From contig JAISJR010000051.1 of assembly GCA_031261425.1 (NCBI GenBank), positions 1-63,346 of the forward strand: a DNA stretch of 63,346 bases, written 5' to 3'. Source of the stretch: Planctomycetota bacterium. GTDB lineage: Bacteria; Planctomycetota; SZUA-567. Positions 52,349 through 60,296 of the stretch are shown one piece after another. A model generated the notes under the pieces. The model did no database searches and was not told the DNA's origin. It was given only the letters and a program-made list of their open reading frames with translations. The position numbers and the translations under genes were made by a program. Within the stretch, counting starts at the first letter, position 1, and every line of letters starts with the position of its first letter.

Positions 52349-55300
52349 ATGTCGTGGCGGGAAAAAATTTTACGGACGCTGGCGCGGCTGGCTTGTCGCC
52401 GGTGTAAAACCATTTTAATCGCGGCGCTGGCGCTGACCGCGTTGGCGGTCGCCGTGATGTTGCGGCAGGGCTACACGACCTCGTTTAATATCGCGCGGAT
52501 GCTCCCGCAGAACATTCCCGCCGCCCGCGCTTTTACCCAATCGCTCACCGATTTCGGCGCCGTCGATGAAGCCATGATTGTGTTCTGGCTCAATCCCGAC
52601 GACCCGCGCGCCATTCTCAACGCCGGCAGTTTCGCCGACCAAGTCGTGGCGCAGTTGCAGACCAACCCCGATTTTAACAACGTTTTTTCCCGCCTGCTCA
52701 CCGACGCCGAAAAGCGACAACTCCTCCACGTCGAACTGCCCAAACACGGAATGCTGTTGTTGCAACCGGACGACTTGCAAAAAATCAAAAACAAACTCGC
52801 GCCCGCGGCGATTGACCGCGCCATCGACAATACCGTCCGCAAACTCACGACCATCGACGCCGACTCGCCCGCCGGCGAAGCGGTGTTGCTCGACGCGCTC
52901 GGACTGGCGCAAATTTTTCAGGGACGCTTTGAAGACCTGCTCGGCAAAAAGCCGGACGAAGCCGAGAAAACGCCGACCGTTACCGATAAAAAAGCCCGCG
53001 ACCATCGCGGCTATCTCGTGTCGCCCGACGAGCGGATGTTGCTGATTATCGCCCAGCCGAAATTCGCCGCGCAAAACGTGCGTTTTTCGCAACGGCTGAT
53101 GAGTTATATGGAAGACACGGTTTATGATTTGCTCGCCGGCGCCGCGCCGCTTACCGCTTGCCCGCCGGAATTATGCCGCGCTCTCGCCACCGCGCCGCTC
53201 GCGAAATTGCGCGAATCTCTCGACAAAAACAGCATCTTAAAACTTGCGGCAATGACCGCCGATTCGTCCGCGCCGGAAACGTCGGCGGAAGATTCGCGCT
53301 TGCTCACGCTGGCGTTGAACGACGCGCTGCGTCTCGGCAAATTTTTACCGCCCGCCGTCGCCGCCGAGAATGAAAAAAAAATCGCCGCGCTGACCGCGCT
53401 CGGCTTCGATAAAAATTTGGCGCGCCGCGCCTTCAACCTCGCCGCCGGTCGTGATTTTCTTCGCGCCGCCGGTTTGGCGTTGGCGGAAAATCCGGCGCCG
53501 GCGCCGAGCGGCACGCTGAAAAGTTTTCGCGTCGAATTTGCGGGCGGCTACCAAATTTCCCGCCGCTACGCCGAGAAAGTCAACGGCGTGATGCTCGGCA
53601 CGTTGGCGCTGAGCGGCGTGTTGGTGTTGCTGTTTTTCGGCTGGTGTTTCCGGCGAATGGGCGTGTTGCTCTACATCGGGATGCCGCTCCTGATGATTAT
53701 CACCTGGACCGGCGGCATCGGCTGGCTGTTGTTCGGACAACTCAATTTAATTTCGTGCGCCTTCGCGGCGGTGTTGGTCGGCTTGGGCGTCGATTACGCG
53801 GTGCATATTTACAATCGTTACGTCGAGGAGCGCTCGCGCGGCGCGACGGTCGAAGCGGCGTTCGAGACGGCGATTGTCCACACCGGCTGGGGCGTGATTG
53901 TCGGAGTGTTGACGACGTGCGTGGCGTTCATCGCGCTCGTAACCTCGCGCTTCGACCATCTCGCCGAATTCGGCGCGCTCGGCGCGATTGGCATTTTGCT
54001 GTCCGCGCCGGTGATGATGTTGGTGATGCCCGCGCTTATCACCCTGCGCAATCATTGGCGACCGGAAAATTTGCGCGTCTGCAAACCGAGCGAATTTTAT
54101 CTGCCCGCGCTGGTGAGTTTCACCGAAAAACATTTGCGGTTGGTGTTCGTCGGCGGTCTCGTCGCGGCGTTTATCGCGCTGATTTTTATTTTCTTGCCCG
54201 ACACGTTGCGCTTCGACCCGTCGATGGCGGCGCTCCGCCCGCGCGACCGCGCGTTTGAAATCAACGGCGAAATCGCCCGCGCCTTTTCGACGCGCAATCC
54301 CAATAAACTGAATTTTATCGTCAGCGCTCCGACCGAAGCGGCCGCCCTCGAAAAAGCCGCGTCTTACGAAAAAAAATTACGCGCGTTGCAAGAGCGGGGT
54401 TTGATTATCGGCTATGAAAGCGTTACGCAATTTCTGCCGCCGCCGAGCGCGCAAAAAAAATTGCTGGCGCAAATGCGCGGGATGGATTTGGACGGCGCGA
54501 CGCGGGCGTTGCAAGCGGCGCTCGAAAAACGCCAACTCGACCCGTCGTATTTCGCGTTTAACGCGCGGCTATTGGCGCAACACGCGGCGCTCGCCCAAGA
54601 CGACCGCGTGATTTTGCCGAGCGATTTTCGCGACTCCAAAATCGCCCGCCTGCTCGGCACGATGGTCGCGGCGAAACAGACGGAGTTTAGTTTGCGCCAC
54701 GGCATTCCGCCGAGCGTCAAGTTCCCGATTACTTTGGCGAAAGCGGCGACGACGAACGAATCCGACCGGCAGATTTATCCGGCGGGCGCGACGCTGACGC
54801 GCGACGACGTGTTGAAATTGATTCCGCCGAATCCCGAAGAAACGGACAAGGTCTATGGGCTGACGTATTACGCCAACGGCTACGCGGTGAAAGCGACGGT
54901 CTATCCGCCGGTGCCGGAAAATTCCCGCGACGGCGAATTTTATTTGACTCGCGAATGGCTCGCGCAAGTCGCCGCCGGGCTGGGACTCGACGCGGCGCAG
55001 TTCGCCGCGGTCGAAAACGCGCGGGATTTTGACGCGGTGTTGACCGGCGTGCCGATTGCGTCGTTGGTGTTGGCGGACATCGTCAAAGAGGATTTTTTGC
55101 GCATCGCGATTTGCATCGCGCTGATTTGCTTCGGGACGATAAATTTATTTTATCATCTCGCGCCGGGGCGGGCGCTCGCCTGTTCGTTGCCGGTGGGAAT
55201 TTTCGCGCTGGCGCGGTTCCTCTATCCGCAGTGGTTGCCGGAGATGACGGGGCAAATAATTTACGCGGCGCTTTCCTTGTTGTTTGTCGGCGGGGCGCTC

Positions 55301-55747
55301 GCGCATCGCGAAATCGTCAGAGTGGGTTATTGTTTTCTGCCGGTGGCGACGGGCTTGCTCTATATGTTCGGCTTGATGGCGCTGTTAAATTTTCTCGCGC
55401 AAGCGGGCGGCGGCGGCGACCTCATCAATCTGAATTTCGTGAACGTGCTGACCATTCCGATAATTATCGGCGTCGGCGTGGACAACGGGATTCATTTGGT
55501 CCAACGCTATTACGAAAGCGGGCGCGACATTCGCCCGATGGTGGTTGACACCGGTCGCGCCTTGGTCATCACCGGTCTGACGAGCATCGTCGCGTTCGGC
55601 TCGTTGTATCTGTCGAAATTTCAGGGCTTGGACAGCATCGCGCAATTGGGGACGCTCTCGATGTTGGCGTTCTTTATGGTGTTGGCGGCGAGTTTGGTGT
55701 TCTTTCCGGCGTTCATCGGCGTTTTGTCGCCGCGGAAAAAACCGTAA
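52349..55747 (+). CDS. MMPL-family RND exporter (HpnN-like)
   Basis: The 1132-residue inner-membrane protein has an N-terminal helix (TILIAALALTALAVAVMLRQGY), a large periplasmic domain (about 45-400), and a first bundle of six helices (VNGVMLGTLALSGVLVLLFFGW; VLVGLGVDYAVHIYNRYVEE, the GxxxDY motif of RND proteins). A second periplasmic domain and a second bundle (IIIGVGVDNGIHLVQRYYESG) follow. It is related to MMPL/HpnN hopanoid or lipid exporters. No membrane-fusion or outer-membrane partner is adjacent. GGAGAACAACG precedes the start. The lipid substrate is unknown. Confidence 0.9.
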   Translation: MSWREKILRTLARLACRRCKTILIAALALTALAVAVMLRQGYTTSFNIARMLPQNIPAARAFTQSLTDFGAVDEAMIVFWLNPDDPRAILNAGSFADQVVAQLQTNPDFNNVFSRLLTDAEKRQLLHVELPKHGMLLLQPDDLQKIKNKLAPAAIDRAIDNTVRKLTTIDADSPAGEAVLLDALGLAQIFQGRFEDLLGKKPDEAEKTPTVTDKKARDHRGYLVSPDERMLLIIAQPKFAAQNVRFSQRLMSYMEDTVYDLLAGAAPLTACPPELCRALATAPLAKLRESLDKNSILKLAAMTADSSAPETSAEDSRLLTLALNDALRLGKFLPPAVAAENEKKIAALTALGFDKNLARRAFNLAAGRDFLRAAGLALAENPAPAPSGTLKSFRVEFAGGYQISRRYAEKVNGVMLGTLALSGVLVLLFFGWCFRRMGVLLYIGMPLLMIITWTGGIGWLLFGQLNLISCAFAAVLVGLGVDYAVHIYNRYVEERSRGATVEAAFETAIVHTGWGVIVGVLTTCVAFIALVTSRFDHLAEFGALGAIGILLSAPVMMLVMPALITLRNHWRPENLRVCKPSEFYLPALVSFTEKHLRLVFVGGLVAAFIALIFIFLPDTLRFDPSMAALRPRDRAFEINGEIARAFSTRNPNKLNFIVSAPTEAAALEKAASYEKKLRALQERGLIIGYESVTQFLPPPSAQKKLLAQMRGMDLDGATRALQAALEKRQLDPSYFAFNARLLAQHAALAQDDRVILPSDFRDSKIARLLGTMVAAKQTEFSLRHGIPPSVKFPITLAKAATTNESDRQIYPAGATLTRDDVLKLIPPNPEETDKVYGLTYYANGYAVKATVYPPVPENSRDGEFYLTREWLAQVAAGLGLDAAQFAAVENARDFDAVLTGVPIASLVLADIVKEDFLRIAICIALICFGTINLFYHLAPGRALACSLPVGIFALARFLYPQWLPEMTGQIIYAALSLLFVGGALAHREIVRVGYCFLPVATGLLYMFGLMALLNFLAQAGGGGDLINLNFVNVLTIPIIIGVGVDNGIHLVQRYYESGRDIRPMVVDTGRALVITGLTSIVAFGSLYLSKFQGLDSIAQLGTLSMLAFFMVLAASLVFFPAFIGVLSPRKKP

Positions 55748-55756
55748 TTTTTGCTT

Positions 55757-55915
55757 AGACCTGCTCGATAACCAAGAGCGAGCAGATTTTCGGGCATAAT
55801 TTTTCGTTCCGCAAGGAGAAATGACGAAGTAATACCGGTGTATTGCGAGGAATTTTGACGCGGCGGAACGGAAAATTAGCCGAAAAGATGCCGCGAATTG
55901 GTTGTCGAACAGGTC
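55757..55915. repeat. 159-bp imperfect palindromic element
   Basis: AGACCTGCTCGATAACCAA at the left end pairs with TTGGTTGTCGAACAGGTCT at the right. Inside, TTTTCGGGCATAATTTTTCG and its imperfect complement follow, with GTTCCGC/GCGGAAC. There is no open frame. Short fragments with CAGGTCTAAT or AGACCTGTTTAAT lie near 405, 45738 and 56368. Confidence 0.8.
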
Positions 55916-55965
55916 TATTGAGTCGGCGTGGCGCCGATTTTTCTGTTTTTAGAAAGGGATAAGAA

Positions 55966-56226
55966 ATGAACAAAATCTGTGGAATGTTGCTCGCGGGGGT
56001 GTTAGCCGGCGGGTTGGCGTTTGCCGACGAGGTCTTCATTACCGACGGCGACACGACGGTCGCGGTGGACGACGAAGGCAACACCGTCGCGGTCGATGAC
56101 GACGGCAACGTCGCGGTGAGCGACAGCGAGGGCAACACCGTCATAATGGACGACGACGGCAACGCGGCGGTCATTGACAGCGACGGCAACGCCGCCGTGT
56201 TTGACGCCGACGACTTCGATGAATAA
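55966..56226 (+). CDS. Tiny secreted acidic repeat protein
   Basis: The 86-residue product has a signal peptide (MNKICGMLLAGVLAGGLAFA, cleavage before DE). After it come six 9-residue repeats of the form (T/A)VxVDDDGN (TVAVDDEGN, TVAVDDDGN, VAVSDSEGN, TVIMDDDGN, AAVIDSDGN, AAVFDADDF). The mature part is extremely acidic, with D-x-D-G-N turns that could bind calcium or form a short beta-solenoid. AGAAAGGGATAAGAA precedes the start. I do not recognise a family. It is a single gene between two repeat elements. Confidence 0.65.
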   Translation: MNKICGMLLAGVLAGGLAFADEVFITDGDTTVAVDDEGNTVAVDDDGNVAVSDSEGNTVIMDDDGNAAVIDSDGNAAVFDADDFDE

Positions 56227-56238
56227 CGGCGCTTGTTT

Positions 56239-56337
56239 GTAGAGTTGAGAGTTGAGAGTTCATAGAGCGGAGTTCTTATCTTAAAAATGCGCGGAGCGCA
56301 ACCTCTGCTCAACTCTAAACTCTCAACTCTAATCTCT
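56239..56337. repeat. Family A hairpin with TAGAGTTGAG arms
   Basis: AGAGTTGAGAGTTGAGAGTT and CTCAACTCTAAACTCTCAAC enclose GCGGAGTTCTTATC and GCGCGGAGCGCAACC. Confidence 0.8.
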
Positions 56338-56377
56338 GGCAATTGAATAGAGCAACCGCGTTAGGCAACAGGTCTAA

Positions 56378-56414
56378 TAAAAAAAACGCCGGAACGCTTT
56401 CCCGCGCTCCGGCG
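56378..56414 (-). terminator. Rho-independent terminator of groEL
   Basis: On the minus strand, an 11-bp stem (CGCCGGAGCGC / GCGTTCCGGCG) is followed by a T8-9 run. It lies 45-80 bp after the groEL stop. Confidence 0.9.
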
Positions 56415-56459
56415 ACTCTACCCGATTTTTTGCAATGACGCATTTCCAACGGCGCGGGC

Positions 56460-58133
56460 TTACATCATTCCCATGCCGCCCATTCCGCCCATGCCCCCCA
56501 TTCCTCCCATACCGCCGCCGCCCATGCCGCCCGGCAACGGGGCTTTTTTCTCCGGTATTTCCGCAATCACGCAATCCGTCGTCAGCAACAAGCCGCTAAT
56601 CGACGCCGCGTTTTGGAGCGCCGAGCGCGTAACTTTCGTCGGGTCGATGATGCCCGACGCCACCATATCGCAATACTTGTCGTGGCGCGCGTCGTAGCCG
56701 TAGTTCACTTCTTTGCTGTCGAGGACGTTCTGGATGATGATGGCGCCCTCTTTGCCGGCGTTGTCGGCAATGGCGCGGAGCGGCGCCTGCGCGGCGCGGC
56801 GCACAATATCCACGCCGATTTTCTCTTCGTCGCCGACCGTTTTCACCGCGTCCAACGCTTTCATCGACCGCAACAACGCCACGCCGCCGCCGGGGACAAA
56901 GCCCTCTTCGACCGCCGCCCGCGTCGCGTGCAGAGCGTCTTCGACCCGCGCTTTTTTCTCTTTCATTTCGACTTCCGTCGCCGCGCCGACGTGAATTTGC
57001 GCCACGCCGCCCGCGAGTTTCGCCAGCCGTTCCTGCAATTTTTCTTTGTCGTAATCCGAAGTGCTGGCGTCAATCTCGTGGCGGATTTGGTCGATGCGCC
57101 CCTTGATATTTTTCGAGTCGCCTTTGCCTTCGATGATGGTGGTGTTGTCCTTGTCAATCGTAACTTTTTTCGCGACGCCGAGTTCGGACAGTTCGAGCGT
57201 TTCGAGATTCACGCCCAAGTCCTTGAACACCGGCTTTTTCGCGCCGGTCAAAACCGCGATGTCTTCGAGCATCGCTTTCCGGCGGTCGCCGTAACCCGGC
57301 GCTTTCACCGCCGCGACTTTCAAGCCGCCGCGCAGTTTGTTGATGACCAACGTCGCGAGCGCCTCGCCCTCGATGTCCTCGGCGACGATGAGGAGCGGCT
57401 TGCCGCTCTGCGCGATTTTTTCCAACAGCGGAATGAAGTCCTTGATGTTGCTGACTTTTTCCTCGTGAATCAACACGTAAGGATGGTCTAATTCCGCTTC
57501 CATATTCGCGGTGTTGGTGCAGAAATGCGGGCTGACGTAGCCGCGGTCGAACTGCATCCCTTCGACGAACTCGATGGTCGTTTCGAGCGCCTTGCCCTCT
57601 TCGACGGTGATGACGCCGTCTTTGCCGACTTTATCCATCGCCTCGGCGATTTTCTTGCCGATTTCGGCGTCGCCGTTGGCGGAGATGGTGGCGACCTGTT
57701 CGATTTCCTTGCCGGTTTTGACGCCGTGCGAGATTTTTTTCAGTTCTTCGGTAATCGCGACCACGGCTTTGTCGATGCCGCGTTTCAGCGCCATCGCGGA
57801 CGCGCCGGCGGTAACGTTTTTCAGCCCTTCCTCAAAGATGGCTTCCGCCAGCACCGTGGCGGTGGTGGTGCCGTCGCCGGCGACATCGGAGGTTTTGCTG
57901 GCGACCGATTTGACCATTTGCGCGCCCATATTTTCGTAGGCGTCGGACAATTCGATTTCCTTGGCGACGCTGACGCCGTCTTTGGTAACGGTGGGCGCGC
58001 CGTAGGATTTTTCGATGACGACGTTGCGACCGCGCGGACCGAGCGTAACCTTGACGGCGCGCGCCAATTGTTTGACGCCGGCGCGAATCGCCTCGCGGGC
58101 ATCCACGTCAAAAGCAAGTTTTTTCGCTGACAT
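56460..58133 (-). CDS. groL: Chaperonin GroEL
   Basis: GroEL forms the double-ring folding chamber capped by GroES. The 557-residue protein has the ATP-binding [27 protein letters not shown] and [13 protein letters not shown] motifs, the apical domain substrate residues, and a C-terminal Gly-Gly-Met tail (about 23 residues, GGMGG units). AGGAGAGAAC precedes the ATG. The partner groES is 570 bp upstream, with a four-helix-bundle gene in between instead of the usual short gap. Confidence 0.98.
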   Translation of the reverse strand: MSAKKLAFDVDAREAIRAGVKQLARAVKVTLGPRGRNVVIEKSYGAPTVTKDGVSVAKEIELSDAYENMGAQMVKSVASKTSDVAGDGTTTATVLAEAIFEEGLKNVTAGASAMALKRGIDKAVVAITEELKKISHGVKTGKEIEQVATISANGDAEIGKKIAEAMDKVGKDGVITVEEGKALETTIEFVEGMQFDRGYVSPHFCTNTANMEAELDHPYVLIHEEKVSNIKDFIPLLEKIAQSGKPLLIVAEDIEGEALATLVINKLRGGLKVAAVKAPGYGDRRKAMLEDIAVLTGAKKPVFKDLGVNLETLELSELGVAKKVTIDKDNTTIIEGKGDSKNIKGRIDQIRHEIDASTSDYDKEKLQERLAKLAGGVAQIHVGAATEVEMKEKKARVEDALHATRAAVEEGFVPGGGVALLRSMKALDAVKTVGDEEKIGVDIVRRAAQAPLRAIADNAGKEGAIIIQNVLDSKEVNYGYDARHDKYCDMVASGIIDPTKVTRSALQNAASISGLLLTTDCVIAEIPEKKAPLPGGMGGGGMGGMGGMGGMGGMGMM

Positions 58134-58179
58134 TGTTCTCTCCTAATTTTGGGTTAAATAAAAATTCGGGTGGTTCATT

Positions 58180-58698
58180 CAATTAAAAATTACAAATTAA
58201 AAATTAAAAATGGCGGAGTTTATCGGCAAAAATTACGGCTATTTTTTAGCGCGTGATTTTCCGCCGCCGCTCTCTTGCAAAGTAATCTGAATTTGCGCCA
58301 AAATACGGCAAATCTCGTCGGCATCGGCAAGCATACTTTCGGCTTGCACCGGCGACAGATAATCCGTCGCTTGCAATAAACGCAACCAATAGCGGGTCTC
58401 GCGGGCTTCCTTGTAAGCGACGGCGATTTTGGTGAAAAAATCTCTGTCCGTCTGCCCGCCGATAGATTCTTCGACATTGGCGCCAATCGAAGTTCCACTG
58501 CGGAGCAACTGCTTGGATAAAACGAACTCGCGTTTTTCCTCGCGCAAATACTTATGGAGGCGAACGACCCGAATCGCAAAAGCGAAAGATTTTTCTTGAA
58601 TCACGTTTTCGGATTTCATCGCCGCCCTCATCAATCACGCTTGCGATTAAAAAATCAAACTCCAAAATTTTTAATTTTTAATTTGTAATTTTTAATTC
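58180..58698. repeat. Family A arms flanking a gene
   Basis: A left arm with GGCGGAGTTTATCGGCAAA lies at 58180-58228. A right arm with AAAATCAAACTCCAAAATTTTT lies at 58645-58698. They are complementary, but the loop between them contains an entire gene (58239-58619). Confidence 0.7.
58239..58619 (-). CDS. Four-helix bundle protein (S23 / 23S rRNA intervening-sequence family)
   Basis: The 126-residue protein begins MKSENVIQEKSFAFAIRVVRLHKYL, with LLRSGTSIGANVEE, then KIAVAYKEARETRYWLRLL and LADADEICRILAQIQ. This is the four-helix bundle pattern first known from rRNA intervening sequences, related to DGR accessory proteins. Its cellular role is unclear. It sits between groES and groEL on the same strand, enclosed by complementary family A arms. 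Start M at 58619 is preferred to that at 58634. Confidence 0.88.
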   Translation of the reverse strand: MKSENVIQEKSFAFAIRVVRLHKYLREEKREFVLSKQLLRSGTSIGANVEESIGGQTDRDFFTKIAVAYKEARETRYWLRLLQATDYLSPVQAESMLADADEICRILAQIQITLQESGGGKSRAKK

Positions 58699-58700
58699 AA

Positions 58701-58988
58701 CTACTCGACGACGGCAAGCACATCGTCTTCCGACATAATCAGCAGTTCGTCGCCGTCGATTTTGACTTCGGTGCCGGCGTAGGAGGTGAAGAGGACGCGG
58801 TCGCCTTTTTTGAGTTGCATCGCGCCGCGCTTGCCGTTGTCGGTGATTTTGCCCGGTCCGACGGCGACGATTTTGCCTTCTTTCGGTTTTTCTTTGGCGG
58901 AGTCCGGCAGGACGATGCCGCCTTTGGTTACTTCCGCCGCTTCGAGGCGTTTGACGACGATTTTGTCGCTGAGGGGTTGAATAGCCAT
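58701..58988 (-). CDS. groS: Co-chaperonin GroES
   Basis: GroES caps the GroEL chamber. The 95-residue protein has IQPLSDKIVVKRLEAAEVTKGGIVLPDSAKEKP and the mobile loop, and ends LIMSEDDVLAVVE. AAGGAGAAGCGCGT precedes the ATG. No CIRCE inverted repeat (HrcA operator) is visible upstream; a different dyad lies about 200 bp away (59191). Confidence 0.97.
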   Translation of the reverse strand: MAIQPLSDKIVVKRLEAAEVTKGGIVLPDSAKEKPKEGKIVAVGPGKITDNGKRGAMQLKKGDRVLFTSYAGTEVKIDGDELLIMSEDDVLAVVE

Positions 58989-59190
58989 ACGCGCTTCTCC
59001 TTGTGAAAAAGTGGTGAAAAATTAGTTGACGGCGCGGGATAGCCCTCCGCCCACCAACAAACGACGCGCCGCATAAACAATGACCGTGCCAGAGGTCGCG
59101 ATTTTCCGCTCCGTGCGATTAACTCGGTGAAATAAAAGCGATTAACGGCGACGACGACTTGCCGCGGCGCGGCGGCGCGGCGATAAAAAT

Positions 59191-59207
59191 TAGTCAAAAT
59201 GACTAAG
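59191..59207. promoter_or_regulatory. Perfect dyad TTAGTCA-AAA-TGACTAA
   Basis: Seven-base arms with a three-base spacer lie about 200 bp upstream of groES. This is the shape of a dimeric regulator site, but no matching regulator is known here, and the site is not a CIRCE element. Confidence 0.4.
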
Positions 59208-59284
59208 CGGAGAGGGAAAAAGAGCAGAGTTGAGAGTTGAGAATTAAAAGTTAGAAATTCGTTATCTCAACTCTAAACTCTTAA

Positions 59285-59520
59285 GAACCTGTCCTGTTAT
59301 CAACGAGCGTCGTCCCGATAGGGGACGCAGTCCCGTAGGGACGAAATGTCGGTAGAAAAAGCCATCCGAAAAAAATCCGTCCCGTAGGGACGGAATGTCG
59401 GTTAGTGATAATTTAGACCGACATTGCGTCCCTAACGGGACGCGACTTTATGGCGGCGGCGTTTCTACCGACAGATTGCCCCTAACGGGGCAAACAGCCG
59501 ATTAGTTCGATATTCGGATA
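59285..59520. repeat. Palindromic repeat with GTCCCGTAGGGAC units, nested in family A arms
   Basis: Hairpins CGTCCCGTAGGGACG, ACATTGCGTCCCTAACGGGA and CCGACA/TGTCGG dyads follow each other. TTTCTACCGACAG at the right pairs with TGTCGGTAGAAA at the left. The block sits between the TAGAGTT arm pieces at 59223-59284 and 59521-59556. Confidence 0.75.
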
Positions 59521-59561
59521 GTTCCTAACTCTAAACTCTCAACTCTAAACTCTCGAAGAAA

Positions 59562-60188
59562 ATGTCGCACGCCGAATTTATCCGCAACTTTTATTCGCAA
59601 CGGTTAGCCGCCGCCGAGAATCGCGCTCATTACGATATTCTCGACTGGGCGAGCGCCGCCGCGCAACAAGCCCGTTTTCAGGTTTTGGCGGAGCATTTGA
59701 CCGCCGCGTTTGCCGCCGCGCCGTCGCTGTTGGATGTCGGTTGCGGGTTCGCGGACTTGGCGGCGGATTTGGCGGCGCGGCGTTTGCCGGCGCGTTACGC
59801 CGGCGTTGATTTGAACGCCGAATTGCTCGCCGCCGCCCGCGCCGAGAATCCGCTGTTGGACTTGCGTTGCGGCGACATTTTCACCGATGAACGTCTTTTT
59901 GCGCCGCAAGAATTTGACGTGGTGTTTGCGTCCGGCGTGTTCAACTTGCGGCTCGACAACAACGCCGAGTTTGCGAGAAACGCCGTTCGCCGCTTGCAAC
60001 GGTTCGCGAAACACTCGGTCGTGGTGAATTTTCTGCACCGGCGCGCGGCGGCAAAATATGACGAGTGTTTTTATTATTCGCCGCCGGCGATGCTCGCCGA
60101 GACGCAATCGCCCGACTGGGAAATCACCCTGCGCGACGATTATTTGGAAAACGATTTCACGCTGATTTTTCGGCGCCGTGAGCATTAG
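59562..60188 (+). CDS. SAM-dependent methyltransferase
   Basis: A class I methyltransferase of 208 residues. Motif I is LLDVGCGFADLAADL (about 55-69), followed by YAGVDLNAELLAAA, and motif IV-like FDVVFASGVFNLRLD. The N-terminus (HAEFIRNFYSQRLAAAENRAHYDILDWAS) resembles small-molecule methyltransferases of mixed function. The substrate is unknown. No operon partner is seen. Confidence 0.85.
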   Translation: MSHAEFIRNFYSQRLAAAENRAHYDILDWASAAAQQARFQVLAEHLTAAFAAAPSLLDVGCGFADLAADLAARRLPARYAGVDLNAELLAAARAENPLLDLRCGDIFTDERLFAPQEFDVVFASGVFNLRLDNNAEFARNAVRRLQRFAKHSVVVNFLHRRAAAKYDECFYYSPPAMLAETQSPDWEITLRDDYLENDFTLIFRRREH

Positions 60189-60296
60189 AGTTTAGAGTTG
60201 AGAGTTTAGAGTTGAGCGGAGGTTGCGCTTCGCGCGTCTTAAAAACAACTCCACTGCTAAACTCTAAACTCTAAACTCTCAACTCTAAACTCTCAA
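60185..60296. repeat. Family A hairpin with TTTAGAGTTGAG arms
   Basis: Core GGAGGTTGCGCTTCGCGCG with AAAACAACTCC. It is close to the 15028-15133 copy. Confidence 0.85.

Larger units (their letters stand above)
58989..59561. other. Gene-free region upstream of groES
   Basis: It holds a dyad (59191-59207), family A arm pieces with GAGTTGAGAGTTGAG (59223-59284) and CTCTAAACTCTCAACTCTAAA (59521-59556), and a composite palindrome in between. I see no gene. Confidence 0.65.

Noticed and set aside
55755-56342. 195-codon minus-strand frame rich in Ser/Thr
   Set aside because: It is antisense to the secreted acidic repeat gene and includes the palindrome; the plus-strand signal peptide and repeat are more convincing.
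58989-59230. CIRCE element upstream of groES
   Set aside because: No TTAGCACTC-N9-GAGTGCTAA match is found on either strand.
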